Shown piece after piece: positions 40,301-51,325 of a stretch of DNA of 64,000 nucleotides. This stretch comes from Bactrocera neohumeralis. Taxonomy: Eukaryota > Arthropoda > Insecta > Diptera > Tephritidae. Positions within the stretch are counted from its first letter, which is position 1, and every line of letters begins with the position of its first letter. The notes beneath the pieces were generated by a model. That model saw only the letters and a list, made by a program, of their open reading frames with translations. It was not told where the DNA came from and searched no databases. The position numbers and the translations under genes are program-made. The DNA lies in assembly GCF_024586455.1 (NCBI RefSeq), contig NC_065923.1:49670264-49734263 (forward strand). Direction: 5' to 3'.

Positions 40301-43300
40301 TCAATTTTGAAAAAAAATTGGGGAAAAGCACAAAAAACGGGATTTTTGGAAAAAACTTCTTTTTTTTGATTTTTAAAATTGTTTGGGATTTTGAAAATAT
40401 TTTTATCAGAAAGCTGAGATTTTTTTACATAAAATTAGATAACTGCAAAATTTTTTTCACTTTATTTTGAGGTCGTTAAAAAATAAAAGAAATAGTCATT
40501 TTTTTGTTTGATCTCAATTTGAATTGCTCGCCAAAAAGCAATGGAGCAACTTTGAACACTAAAAAGTTTACTGATATTCTTATTTTGGTCTATATTATGA
40601 TATTCTAAAGTTTCGTCGAAATCGGAGAACCACGGGTACAAAACCAAGTCGCCAATTGATGGAATGGCCCATAAATACATAAATAGATAAAATACAAGTC
40701 GGAAAAGTTACACCCGAACTTAGCGCTTTCGTATTTATTATAACATTAACTGTTATATAATAGGTAATCGATGTTATGAAATTAGATGGCAGTTGTATGT
40801 TGTACAGCGATATTGTAACCCAATTAGTACAATATTGAAATTTAATTATAAAACCATCAATTCAGCTTCTTTACTTGAGTACGAGTGTTTATTTTGGGAC
40901 TTAACTAACTTAATTATCACAATTATAACACTTTAAGCCTTTTTTAAACCGAATCATGGATAATATTTACACCTCGTACATTTTATTTATTTGAATATGT
41001 ATTTCTATAAATGTTTTTATTTACTTCCATTATTATACTACAACTGTAAGTACTTCTTTATTTCGAGTTCTATAATTTATGTATAAAACGACAACATTAG
41101 CAGACCCCTCGTCTCGCATTCTTGTACTAGTCAGATCTTGTTATGGAAAATGTCCTCATTTTCATGCGCTTACTTTCAAATATACAAAAGTAAGCTGATA
41201 TGTGACTCCGGATTTACCATAAAGCCGGTAATTGAGATAGGCATAGAGTTTTATAAATTTTTACGAATTAAATTACGGATATTTGCCTGTCAGTAAAAAC
41301 TTGAGTAAAAATTGAGATATCTTGACGAAATTTATCACTTGGAGATTTGCATCAAAATCCCTTTTATTAACAAACTATAAATGCAACAACTAAGTACAGA
41401 GAATCAGATTAAGGAGGAGTATATTTTTTTTTGAAAATCAAGTGTCGCCCTCCCTTTAATATATATCTTACAAATCACTATAACTATATCAAAATCAAAC
41501 AAACTTAGCGAAAACATTTCATAGTCTTGTGACTTGCCTGGATCAAAGTAGGGGAAATACTATCAGGTGTTGGAAAAACTTTATTTTAAAGATGTTGCGA
41601 AATAATTCAACATTCATTGTTCGACGAAGTCGTGAGTGGATTACAATCAAATTTGTATGTTATCAAACATATACAGGGTTTGTCCGGAAAGTAAAAGACT
41701 GATTTTCTTCCGCCGCGACTGTACTACGGAGCCTGCAAGGATTCTGTGAGTGGTGCAGCGTTCGTTAGGCCTCGGTAAATCTGCGACAGAGACGTTTGAT
41801 ATGATCAAGCAGGCTTACCCAGATGTTGCTTTAGCAAGAAGTGGTGTGTTTCGGTGGCACCAGGCCTTTTTGGAAGGCCGGGAAGAGGTTGCTGATGAAG
41901 TCTTCGACTTCGACAAACACCTACAATGAAACTCGTGTGTGCAAAGTTTTCAACTCAGACAGTCGACTAAGTATTCGTTTAATTGCTCAGATGTTAAATC
42001 TATCAAAATCTGTGGTTTATGACATTGTGACGGAGCACTTGAACATGCGCAAGGTGTGCGCGAAGATGGTCCCAAAAGTGCTCACTGACGACCAGAAATT
42101 GCGCTGATTGGAAGTGTGGCAAGAAAATTTGAACATGTGGCATCCTAACGCTTCCGCAGCCGCCCTACAGCCCAGATGTGACCCAACCGGACTTTTTTTG
42201 TTTTCTTGTCTGAAAAGGCCGATGAAAGGCAAGCATTTTGAGACGACAAAGGGGATCCAAGTAGCATGCACCGCGGCTCTCAAGGTATTCCGAAGAATGC
42301 CTTCCGTGAAGCCTTCAATGCTTTGAAATCGTGCTGGCAGCGCTGCATCGCAGAAGGAGCCTATTTTGAAAGTTTTATAGAATTGTAACGATTGGTTCAA
42401 TACATTTTTGTAAATCGATTCAGTGCTACTATACGTCATAGACTAAACTAGGTTAGTGCTAGTAGTTATAACTATATTTTACTTCCCGTCACGAAAACTT
42501 ATATTATAATCGTCCATAATTGAGCTATAACTGTCATAAACACAAACGAAAAGGCTAAATTTATTAAATTGAGTTGATATGCCTTACGGATGAGTTGATA
42601 TGAGTTTTGGACCAGGTTCTGAACCAATTGCATTCATATCAAGCCACATAATTTTAAGAAAGCGTGTCCCTTTAATTTCACTAAAACATCACATATTTTG
42701 ACCAACCGAAACGGTTTAAAGACAGGTGGGAGAAGTCGGACTTTTGACATTGCTCAAAACGTAAAACGTGAGGCAGTATACCGTCTTGTTGGAAATAAAG
42801 ATCGACCGCGTCAATTTCATCAAACTCCAGGGAAAAAAGTCGCTCATCAACGTGTTATAACCATCAATAGCTGAATGGTAATGGTATTTCCTGCCTCATA
42901 TCGAAATAAAAAAGGCCCGATGAAGCCGCCATACCACAGTCCGTACTGAACGGTCAATTATTAGTATATTATATTTTCTAAGATAATAATGGAATATGCA
43001 AAGAAATTGTTCAGATCGGCTTACTATAGCATATAGCTGCTATACAAACTGAACGATCGGAATCTAGTGCTGATATGGAAAACTTTTGCATTTGACAAGA
43101 TATATTCACGAAATTTGGTATAAATTATTTTCTAAGGCAACAATGTAATCTTCGAAGAAATTGTTCAGATCGGTTAACTATAGCATATAGCTGTCATACA
43201 AAATAAATGATCGGAATCAAATGCTTTCATGGGAAACTTCCTCATTTTATGATATACATATCTCCACGAAATTTGATACGAGTTATTGTTTATGGAAATA

Positions 43301-45288
43301 ATGTAATATCGAAAGAAATTGTTCAGATCGGCTAACTATAGCATATAGCTGCCATGATGGAAAACTTTCGCATTTGACGTGGTATCTTCACGAATTTTGT
43401 CATGTATTTCTGCTGAAGGTAATAACATAATCACCGAAAAAATTGTTCAGATCGGATTACTACAGCATATAGCTTCCATACAAACTGGACACATAGTTAC
43501 TAAAAGAAATGCACCTGTGAAGAGTATGTTAGCTTCGTATACTCTCGCAACAAAGTTGCTAAAGAGAGTATTATAGTTTTGTTCACATAACCGTTGTTTG
43601 TAAGTCCTAAAACTAAAAGAGTCAGATACAGGGTTATAAATACCAAAGTGATCAGAGTGACGAGTAGAGTTGAAATCCGGATGTCTGTCTGTCCGTCCGT
43701 CCGTCCGTGCAAGCTGCAACTTGAGTAAAAATTGAGATATCATGATGAAACTTGGTACACGTATTTCTTGGCTCCATAAGAAGGTTAAGTTCGAAGATGG
43801 GCAAAATCGGCCCACTGCCACGCCCACAAAATGGCGGAAACCAAAAACCTATAAAGTGTCATAACTAAGCCATAAATAAAGATATTAAAATGAAATTTGG
43901 CACAAATGATCGCATTAGGGAGGGGCATATTTGGACGCAATTGTTTTGGAAAAGTGGGCGTGGCCCCGCCCCCTACTAAGTTTTTTGTACATATCTCGGA
44001 AACTACTATAGCTATGTCAACCAAACTCTATAGAGTCGTTTCCTTCAGGCATTTCCATATACAGTTCAAAAATGGAAGAAATCGGATAATAACCACGCCC
44101 ACCTCCCATACAAAGGTTATGTTGAAAATCACTAAAAGTGCGTTAACCGACTAACAAAAAACGTCAGAAACACTAAATTTTACGGAAGAAATTGCAGAAG
44201 GAAGCTGCACCCAGGCTTTTTTTAAATTGAAAATAGGCGTGGCGTCGCCCACTTATGGACCAAAAACTATATCTCAGGAACTGCTCAACCGATTTCAATG
44301 AAATTCGGTATATAATATTTTCTTAACACCCTGATGACATGTACGAAATATGGGTGAAATCGGTTCGGTGAATCGGTTCACGGTTTTGAATTCCATCTGA
44401 TGCCTTCTCTGTATAATATATACATTAGGAACCAATGATGATAGCGGAATAAAACTTTACACAAATACGGTATTTGAAAAATATGTAAATGACAGATAAT
44501 GAAATCTCGATTATCACTTTATTATGCGAGAGTATAAAATGTTCGGTGACACCCAAACTTAGCCCTTCCTTACTTGTTCTTGTTTCTTTTTTTTTTGCTT
44601 AATATCTTCCAAAACTATCTATTTGTTTTTGTATCAGGGAAATCATCTTTTTGCAATTCAACTTCTGTGAATGTATTTCAACTTTTATTTTGTAGAGCAT
44701 GGAAAACTGTCCAAAACGTATAAAAAATTATTAATTTTTATTTTTCAGTAGCTTTCTGAGGTTCATATACTTGCAGAAGATAAATGTATTATATGTATAC
44801 AAATATTTATATAGTATATTTTTATTCACTGAACTGTATCAGCTGCAGCACGGATTACTCTGCCATTTTTCAAAAAGTTGCTTTTTAACAATAAACTGAC
44901 CATTTTAAATTTGAAAATACTCACTTGTCAATGGGAAGCTAATGGATACATTGGAAAAGAATCCCTCTGGAGGATGTCGGACTAATGGCATTGAAATTGT
45001 CGGCGTAATTGTAAGTGCAGTGCCTGGCGGCAAAGCAAGTCGACCATCCTCTGTTATCCACACCAAACGTTTTCTTCTTGAATGAGTTTGTTTTGATTGG
45101 TCGACGACAAACCCATTGCTTCCTATTTTGGCTGTGAACTCGTTATCTCCACTATCTCTATTACTATGCAATATTGTCGTTGCGGGACTTGTAGCTTCCA
45201 CAGCAATCATTATTGTTAATGCTAGCAGAAACACATACGTATAAGTAAGTTGTTCTATACTTCGGGTAGTATGGTGAAGTTCGCACAT
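37167..45288 (-). CDS. Secreted DM4/12-family protein, five coding exons
   Basis: Exons 45288-44925, 39576-39297, 39205-39059, 38987-38838 and 37305-37167 join to 1080 nt (359 aa) with all phases and GT...AG boundaries consistent. Residues ~15-32 (TYTYVFLLALTIMIAVEA) form a signal peptide or anchor. RRKR (71-74) is a furin-like site just before LVWITEDGRLALPPGT, the typical opening of this family. Residues ~215-300 form the DM4/12 domain: YGVVEDLLGTFGINGKACLL, RTICEV, GVLGEITKLFL, PGECFPYYKECPKSIF. Its conserved cysteines probably pair. The lysine-rich C-terminus (QKKKKLFSM) is less conserved. DM4/12 proteins are dipteran-expanded, secreted and of unknown function. The gene lies upstream of cert on the same strand. 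The ATG follows a 3' splice site, so at least one untranslated exon lies further upstream. Confidence 0.92.
37670..38115 (+). repeat. Repeat family A, 3' half
   Basis: Modules ctactacctttgcaactgcg, ttcatcgagatatctcaatt, gacagacagacagtcaaccg and the closing gcaacggttgcaagagta. It lies in the last intron of the DM4/12 gene. Confidence 0.7.
38230..38665 (+). pseudogene. mariner-like (IS630-type) transposase catalytic fragment
   Basis: 38245-38491 encodes SRQILFGDEAHFWLNGYDKP, NCRICDEEQP, VLCGLWAGGIISPYFFKNDG and GENVTVIVP. The D of GDEAHFW is the first catalytic aspartate. Further, in another frame, TDYLMPEIEARDLGDI. The second and third catalytic motifs are absent. Same family as 36383-36763 but on the opposite strand. 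Confidence 0.75.
38838..38987 (-). CDS. DM4/12 gene coding exon 4
   Basis: ATNSPFAELIPEYVRAQEVG, PGECFPYYKECPKSIF and TQKDKY, between aaatag and GTAATT. Holds the last two domain cysteines. Confidence 0.92.
39059..39205 (-). CDS. DM4/12 gene coding exon 3 (domain core)
   Basis: VILYGVVEDLLGTFGINGKA, CLLRTICEV and LGVLGEITKLFL, between ttaattag and GTAAGC. This is the signature part of the DM4/12 domain. Confidence 0.92.
39297..39576 (-). CDS. DM4/12 gene coding exon 2
   Basis: Starts after aatttcag with (I)DFDKLGLTDESNP and ends HAFHGGE plus two bases at GTACAT. The Gly-Gly-Glu-Arg end precedes the domain's first helix. Confidence 0.92.
39755..40732 (-). repeat. Repeat family A, degraded copy
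   Basis: Reverse-oriented modules: gtgatcaggatggtaaaacg, aacttgagattgagatatac, agtgatcag and the terminal acacccgaacttagcgcttt. The middle (about 40180-40650) has diverged or been replaced. Confidence 0.6.
40733..41671. other. DM4/12 intron 1, unassigned
   Basis: No gene. Weak family A traces (attgagatatcttgacgaaa) near 41310-41340. Confidence 0.3.
41672..42440 (+). mobile_element. mariner element with internal deletion
   Basis: The 5' end is tacagggtttgtccggaaag. Frames: AFVRPRSICDRDV-type start region, FDMIKQAYPDVALARSGVFR (helix-turn-helix), RVCKVFNSDSRLSIRLIAQM and KVCAKMVPKVLTDDQKLR. It then jumps near 42150 to LPQPPYSPDVTQPDFF, KRPMKGKHFETTKGIQVACT and RCIAEGAYFESFIEL. First and second catalytic aspartates are deleted. 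No matching right terminal repeat is seen. Confidence 0.8.
42441..42689. other. Unassigned spacer
   Basis: Nothing recognised. Confidence 0.3.
42690..42960 (-). pseudogene. mariner-like (IS630-type) transposase fragment
   Basis: The minus strand reads TVQYGLWYGGFIGPFLFRYE and AGNTITI, then frameshifted LMSDFF and pieces before the second catalytic motif. It resembles CGLWAGGIISPYFFKNDGGE at 38403-38466, so it is a third relic of that family. Confidence 0.55.
42985..43530 (+). repeat. Tandem array inside repeat family B
   Basis: aaattgttcagatcgg recurs at 43004, 43158, 43317 and 43440 (spacing 154, 159, 123), each followed by the tagcatatagct module (third and fourth copies with small changes). 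Other family B copies have one such unit. It ends at the family B closing block about 43530. Confidence 0.75.
43538..44579 (-). repeat. Repeat family A, subfamily 2, complete copy
   Basis: Reads on the minus strand from aacaagtaaggaagggctaa (44579) to the closing block tatactctcgcaac at 43538. Its modules (gggcgtggccccgcccccta, cgtttccttcaggcatttcc, tgaaattcggtatataatat) match 62561-63436 more closely than the other copies. Open frames such as 43827-43447 are read-through of this non-coding repeat. Confidence 0.78.
44580..44924. other. DM4/12 intron 1 near exon 1, unassigned
   Basis: AT-rich, nothing recognised. Confidence 0.3.
44925..45288 (-). CDS. DM4/12 gene coding exon 1
   Basis: From MCELHHTTRS through SNVSISFPLT plus one base. 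A ttcag acceptor at 45303 precedes 14 leader bases and the ATG. The donor is GTGAGT. Contains the signal peptide and RRKR. Confidence 0.92.
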
Positions 45289-45302
45289 TTCTGTATATTG
45301 AC

Positions 45303-45880
45303 CTGAAATCAAACAAAAAATTAATTATTATTAAACCTTGATAAACACGCATCATGTTACTCAGAGTATATTTTTGTTCACCGGTTCACGATTTTTTAGA
45401 GCATTCGAAGCTAATCAAGATAAAAATATAGTTATATAGCTATGTAGACATATCAAAATAATCAGAATAAACAAACGGTACTAGGTACAGAGAAGATGTG
45501 TGGTGTTCTATTGAATAATGACGGGGAGGATACAGAAAGCAACCATATACTCGGATAGCCAAGGGGCCTTGCTGGTCTTGTTGAAGTCAAAGACAAACTC
45601 CAGCGTAGTCAACGTCATAGTCGCAAAATAACTATAAACTATTGTAATAAGTTGGTCAAATATTAATAAATGTGGGAAGAATAAAAGTAAATATAATATC
45701 ATAATTCATTTTCTAATCTGATTTTACCTCTGATTTATGGCTAAAGAATTTTATGTTAATGACATATAGTAAAAATTATGTAGTTAACTACATATTAGAA
45801 AATATTGTTAATATTACAGAATACTAAGTGGTTGAAATAAAACTCTACACAACGACCGTATAACTTGGTGTAAATATAAT
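45303..45880. other. Upstream intron of the DM4/12 gene, unassigned part
   Basis: Begins at the 3' splice site before the DM4/12 ATG exon. No leader exon can be identified. Confidence 0.35.
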
Positions 45881-46510
45881 TTATATATTTTGTCATACCC
45901 ATTTTGGACGCATGTTGTGCAAATGGCCAATGCCCTGTTATAGTAGCAGTTAGTCTGTAGATACTTTTCCTGAACCTATTTAATAAGCCGTTAGTTCTTT
46001 TCTTGTCATATATTGGCCATATTTGTTTTGTTATATTTTTCCATCTGTTATTTGCTAATTGCTGAAATTGTATATTGAGCTCTCTTCTGATCGAACCTAG
46101 CAGGCTTGGTATTAACTCTGCCTCGGATTCGTTTAGGAAAGCTCCTGCCTTTGCCAACTCGTCTGCTTTTTTGTTGCCGAAAATGTTTCTGCAGCCGGAA
46201 ACCAAGATCAAGTCTAGGTGGAGCTTGTCTTCTATTGAGCTCAGTGCCTTCTTGTACTTAAGGACTATGCTGGAATTAGTAATGGGCGACGACAAGGCCA
46301 GGTGAGCCGCCTGGTCATCCGTGTATATTGCTGCTTTATGTATACTTTTGCTTGGAAAATGCCAGCCGAGTTCGTTAGACGGATAGAGAGAGAAATGTCC
46401 AGATCATCGGAATGTACTCCCGTGCCTACTCCGCACTTCATTTTGGAACCGTCGGTGCAGAGTGAGATGGTATCTTCCTCCCCTTTATGCCCCTTCTCCA
46501 TTCTCGTCTA
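45881..46510 (-). pseudogene. RNase H domain of a non-LTR retrotransposon, fragment
   Basis: 46501-46265 reads CTDGSKMKCGVGTGVHSDDL and TNSAGIFQAKVY, the RNase H opening (catalytic D of TDGSK, E replaced in FQAK). 46295-45880 continues LHLDLILVSGCRNIFGNKKA DELAKAGAFL (the W-V-P-G-H-x-G...N-x-x-A-D motif with His changed to Cys) and KKRTNGLLNRFRKSIYRLTATITGHW. RNase H-bearing LINEs include the I and R1 groups. Reverse transcriptase is absent. Confidence 0.75.
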
Positions 46511-46689
46511 GAGGGTATCCTCACCTGGAAGTGTATATTGAATTCCAGCATTAGGAGAATGTAGTCTGATTTATTGAAGTTTACACTGACTTAGTTTAGA
46601 ATATCACTATGTCCATAGTTCTTCTGATTCCAACCACCCAATTCTATTATTCTTATTGTGAATATAGATTTCTATGGGTAGTTGATGCC

Positions 46690-48385
46690 GTGGGACCATA
46701 AATCTTCCGCAGAACGTATCTCTCGAAAACTCATAACGTCGACTCATCAGATGTTGTCATCGTCCATACCTCTGCACCATATAGCAGGACGGGAATAATG
46801 AGTGACTTATGGAGTTTGGTTTTTGTTCGTCGAGAGAGAACTTTACTTCTCATTTTCCTACTAAGTCCGAAGTAGCACCAGTTGGCAAGAGTTATTCGAG
46901 GCTTACATTATTGTTGGTGTTGATACTGGTTCCAAGATAGACGAAATTATCTACGACTTCGAAGTTATGACTGTCAACAGTGACGTGGGAGCCAGTCGCG
47001 AGTGCGACGACTGTTTGTTTGATGACAGCAGATAATTCGTCTTCCACTCGTTCACTACCATACCCATTTGCTTCGCTTCCTTATCCATTCTGGAGAAAGC
47101 AGAACTAACGTCACGGTTGTTAAGGCCAATGATATCAATATCATCAGCATACGCCAGCAGCTGTACACTCTTATAGAAGATGGTGACTTCTCTGTTTATT
47201 TTCTCCCGAAGTAGATTGAAGAAGTCACACGAAAAGGAGTCGCCTGTTCTGAAACCTTGTTTGCTATCGAACGGCTTGGAGAGGTCTTTCCCGATCCTGA
47301 CGGAGCTTTTGGTATTGCTCAACGTCAGTTTACACAGCCGTATTAGTTTTGCGGTGATACCAAATTCAGACATCGCGGCATAAAGGCAGCTCCTTTTCGT
47401 GCTGTCAAAAGCGACGAAGAGGTGATGCGTGTCGATTCTCTTTTCAAGGGTCTTTTCCAAGATTTGGCGCATGATGGATATCTGGTCAGTTTTTGATTTG
47501 CCAGGTCTAAAACCACACTGATAAGGTCCAATCAGTTTGTTGACGGTAAATGGCGCAAATTGTGGGATCTCCCTTTTTGTGGATTGGGCAGAGCACACTT
47601 AAATTCCAATCGTTGGGCATGCTTTCGTCCAACTATATTTCTACAAAGAAGCTGATGCTTATCAGTTCTTCACCGCCGTGTTTGAATAGCTCGGCCGGAA
47701 ATATATCGGCCCCGCCGCTTTGTTGTACTTCAGTCGGGTAATTGCTATTCGAACTTCTTCATGGAACGTCTGCTCCATCGTCATCGATTGGGGAATACGC
47801 CTTCTCCTGGCGTTATACTTTCACTGCCATTCAGCAGGCTAGACAAGTGTTCCCTCCGTGATTTTAGTATGGTCTGGGAATCGGTTACTAGATCACCCAT
47901 GGGGGTTCTACAAGAGTATGCTCCGGTCTTGAAACCTTCTGTTAGTCGCCGCATCTTTTCGTAGAATTTTCGAGCATTACTCCCTGGTCAGCTTTCGATA
48001 CCCGCTCTTTTCGGCCTCTCTCTTTTTTTGTCTGCAAATGCGTTTCGCTCCCCCTTCAGCTCTCGGTATCTATCCCATCCTGCACCTGTTGTGGTCGATT
48101 GTAATGTTGCGAGATAGGCAGTCTGTTTTCTCTCCGCTGCGACACGGCACTCCTCGACGTACCAGCTGTTCTTTTGCTTTTTCCGAAAGCCAATGGTTTC
48201 ATTTGCAGCTGTACGTAAGAAGCTTGTAATGCCGTCCCACAGTTCCTTTATACCAAGTTGCTGACGAGTGCTCTCAGAGTGCAGGAGTGTAAGTCGAGTA
48301 GAAAACCATTCGGCTGTCTGTTGTGATTGCAGCTTCTCGACGTCGAACCTTCCTTGTGTTTGTTGCCGTGCGTTTTTTTCTGCAT
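46690..48385 (-). pseudogene. LINE-R copy C
   Basis: From the right: RQQTQGRFDVEKLQSQQTAE (48385) and a linker region with NETIGFRKKQKNSWYVEECR. Then, near 47690-47540, SVLCPIHKKGD, and 47598-46951 with KLIGPYQCGFRPGKSKTDQI, HHLFVAFDSTKR, KLIRLCKLTLSNTKSSVRIG and LLAYADDIDIIGLN (the catalytic YADD is present). Finally the tail NTNNNVSLE, KVLSRRTKTKLHKS and PVLLYGAEVWT (about 46930-46750). Frameshifts and a missing segment after the FRPGKS block make it inactive. It is the longest LINE-R copy here. Confidence 0.85.
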
Positions 48386-49030
48386 AATATGCATGAATAG
48401 ATTGGCCGATAAAATTATAAATATTTGCTGTACATTTTTAAATCCTGAATGTATATAATAGCATGTAACATACGGATATAGGATACGTCGGAGATCTATA
48501 AAGTATACATCTATGTATATGTATATAAACGAACAGCTTGACGATCTGCGTCGTCTGTCTATATGTCTATACCAGAAATATTATCTAGTCAGTTTTGAGA
48601 TATTGGATTCAGAGACTTTGATTTAAATTGTGTATTGAATACCGATATATTAATCTCATTAAAATATCACACATTTTGATGGAATTTAAAATTGTGCTAT
48701 GTGTGTGGTTGAAGACCGATTTTGAACATTTTCGCACTGTGACATTGGAATGTCGTTGTAATGTAATGTACAGAATTTAAAATTGATGGAGTAAGTCGTG
48801 AGGAATGCGATTTAAGCTATAGGTGGGCGATGTCACGCCCTCCCTAATGCGATTCGTTGTGGCACTTAATAGGTTTCAACAAGATATCTTAATTTTTACT
48901 TAAATTAAAGCTTGACAGACAGACGGACAGATTTCAACTCGTCTCGTCGTCCTGATTATTTTCATGTACCTAATCCTATATCTATCTCGATTACTTTTAG
49001 GTGATACAAACACCGAATATCTTACTAAAG
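48386..49030 (+). repeat. Mixed remnants of repeat families B and A
   Basis: 48480-48610 has family B modules (gagatctataaagtatacat, cgaacagcttgacgatctgc). 48690-49030 has family A modules (ttgcatttaagc..gtgggcgatgtcacgccc; gacagacagacggacagatt; ttacttttaggtgatacaaa). Confidence 0.55.
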
Positions 49031-49349
49031 TGATATAACCCATTTTAAATCAGTTTTACCATTGTGAATTGCTCATATTACAAACCACTCTCAAAACAAA
49101 AATATATTTTTATTATTGATTTTCGAAACTTAAGATTTGAAATTAATCGCAAGGCTCGAAACCAAGAGGTTACTATTTTGTGGTGAGAGAAGAATTTCTC
49201 CAACACAGAGAGAAGCGCAACATAATTGCGTATGCGTCAATGGGCATGATAGCCCAGGGTTGCTCCGCAACTGCTGCCAACTACTACTATAGTTTGCCTT
49301 AAAAACCGTTCAATTTTTCTAGTTCAAACAATTTTATTTCTATTAATAA

Positions 49350-50660
49350 TATTCTATTCAGACTCTCAAAAGAAAAGCAAAAGCTGCCATTGTTATGGAA
49401 GGCATCTGAAATCATTATGGTACAAAAACCCGGCAAAAGCGCACAGGAGGCCTCATCATATCGTCCAATATCACTGTTGCCTATTTTGTCCGAACTACTT
49501 GAAGCTGGAATTGTAAGAAGGCTTCAGAACATAATTGAAGAGAAGAGCTATTCACCATCATCATCACATTCATCAATTTGGATTTAGATCGCAACATTCC
49601 ACAATCGATCAAGTTCATCGAATAACAGATATAATAGAAAATGCGAGGGAAAAAAAAGAAAATTGCACAGCTGTTTTTCTTAACGTATCTCAGTCGTTCG
49701 ATAGAGTATGGCACCATAGCTTACTTCATAAATTAAGACTTCTCTTTCCACAGCATCAAACTAAACTACTGGCCTCTTATCTGAGCAACCGCTACTTCAG
49801 AGTCAAACAGGGACAATCATATACTACATTACAGCCAATAAGAACAGGTGTACCTCAAGGAAGTGTCCTGGGACCACTCTTATATATTTTGTTTACTAGT
49901 GATATGCCTACGCCGCCAACCTGCATAATCGCCACATTTGCAGATGATACCTGCATCATTACTACCGGTAAAAATGAATCTGAGTCGTCGAACAGAATGC
50001 AGTCTTCAATCAACCAAATTGTAGAATGGACACAAAAATGGAACATTACTCCAAACGAGTTGAAGTTTATACATACAAATACTAACAAAAGTGATATGTA
50101 TGTATATCCCCTTATATATTGGAAATGAAGTAATCCCGTACTTCACCTCGGCGAAATATCTTGGTTTGACGCTGGATGCAGAGTTAAAGTGGAAGGAGCA
50201 TATACAAAGAAAAGTTGCAGAACTAAAACTAAAATACAAGACAATACACTGGTTAATTGGCAAGAAATCAGCCTTAACAATCTCAAATAAAATCCTAGTC
50301 TACAACCAAACGTTAAAGTCCATTTGGGCATACGGAATTCAACTATCGGGATGCGCTGCACCGTTATACATCGAAGCGGTGCAAAGGTTGTAAAACCAAA
50401 TTCTGCGAAAAATTGTAAATGCCCCGTAGTACATACGAAATTCAGATCTACATCGTGATCTTCACATAAAAATGGTTCGGGAAGTCATTCACGAAACTGC
50501 ATCGAAACATGCTACAAGGTTACAAAATCACGTAAACGCTGAAGCCCGACAACTGGGAGAGACTAGAAATAGCAGGCGCAGTCTGAAAAGAACAACGTTT
50601 CATGACCTTCTAAGCAAATAACAAATATTATAATTTTTAGTTTTTAAAATAAAGTTTAGT
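49350..50660 (+). pseudogene. Jockey-type LINE reverse transcriptase, 5'-truncated
   Basis: 49390-49590: LPLLWKASEIIMVQKPGKSA and SSYRPISLLPILSELLEAGI. A shift near 49560, then 49580-50090: HQFGFRSQHSTIDQVHRITD, AVFLNVSQSFDRVWHHSLLH (the D of AFLDVS changed to N), RTGVPQGSVLGPLLYILFTS, ATFADDTCII (the FADD catalytic pair kept). Another shift near 50100, then YFTSAKYLGLTLDAELKWKE and the carboxy end to about 50621. A 3' A-rich stretch with AATAAA follows. The sequence belongs to a different family from the LINE at 29092. Confidence 0.85.
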
Positions 50661-51025
50661 TTTTGAAAAAGCTTCTTAATAGAGCTTTTATTGTTGTACC
50701 TTATAAATTATGAAAAATATTGCTTGTTAGTTTACATTGTCAGTAGTTGCAATTTGAATGAAATGTAAAACCATATCCTAAATACTAAAGTTCTTTCAAA
50801 AATCATATAACTCATCATTAATTATGCTTTTCTAGGTATATCAGGTTTTGAGTTTAAATCACTTGTTTTACCCTGAATAGGGTACATATATTAAGCTTTC
50901 CAAGATGTTCGTAACGTCTAAAAGAAAACATCGGTGATATTTTAAAGTATATACATACCATACAAGTATATAAAAGATTAGAGTGACAGCTATCGATTTA
51001 GCCATGTCCGCCATTCTATCCTTCT
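50661..51025. other. Spacer with a family B scrap
   Basis: 50875-51005 carries tgaatagggtacatatatta, gtgacagctatcgatttagc family B modules. Otherwise nothing. Confidence 0.4.
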
Positions 51026-51027
51026 AT

Positions 51028-51250
51028 ATATGAGGTCGGTTCAAAATATATAGTAAAGTGAATTTTCAAATTTCGCGGGCTACATACATTCGATTATTGA
51101 CTTTTTCATTTTGTTATGTTGGTATACAGGTCTGGAAACATACAATATGTTCACAGTTTCAGTTATATAGCTATATTATCCGAGAATAAAACAATTTCGC
51201 CGATTTTCGATTTCTTGACCACCATAAGTTGGCAGCATGTCGCGGGACAT
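51028..51250 (+). mobile_element. Solo left end of a mariner (same family as 54797)
   Basis: tgaggtcggttcaaaatata and ttcaaatttcgcgggctaca mirror the left end of the element at 54797 (cgaggtgtgttcaaaaagta; tttaaatttcgcgggttacg). No transposase follows. Confidence 0.5.
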
Positions 51251-51325
51251 ATATCTCAATGGATCTAATCTTTCTTTTATAAACCAACAAACATAAATGA
51301 AGATCGAGAAGCTATGGCATACATA

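Noticed and set aside
42985..43530. Regularly spaced repeats reminiscent of a CRISPR array
   Set aside because: Units are about 155 bp with similar 'spacers' throughout, in a eukaryotic genome; it is an expanded repeat module.
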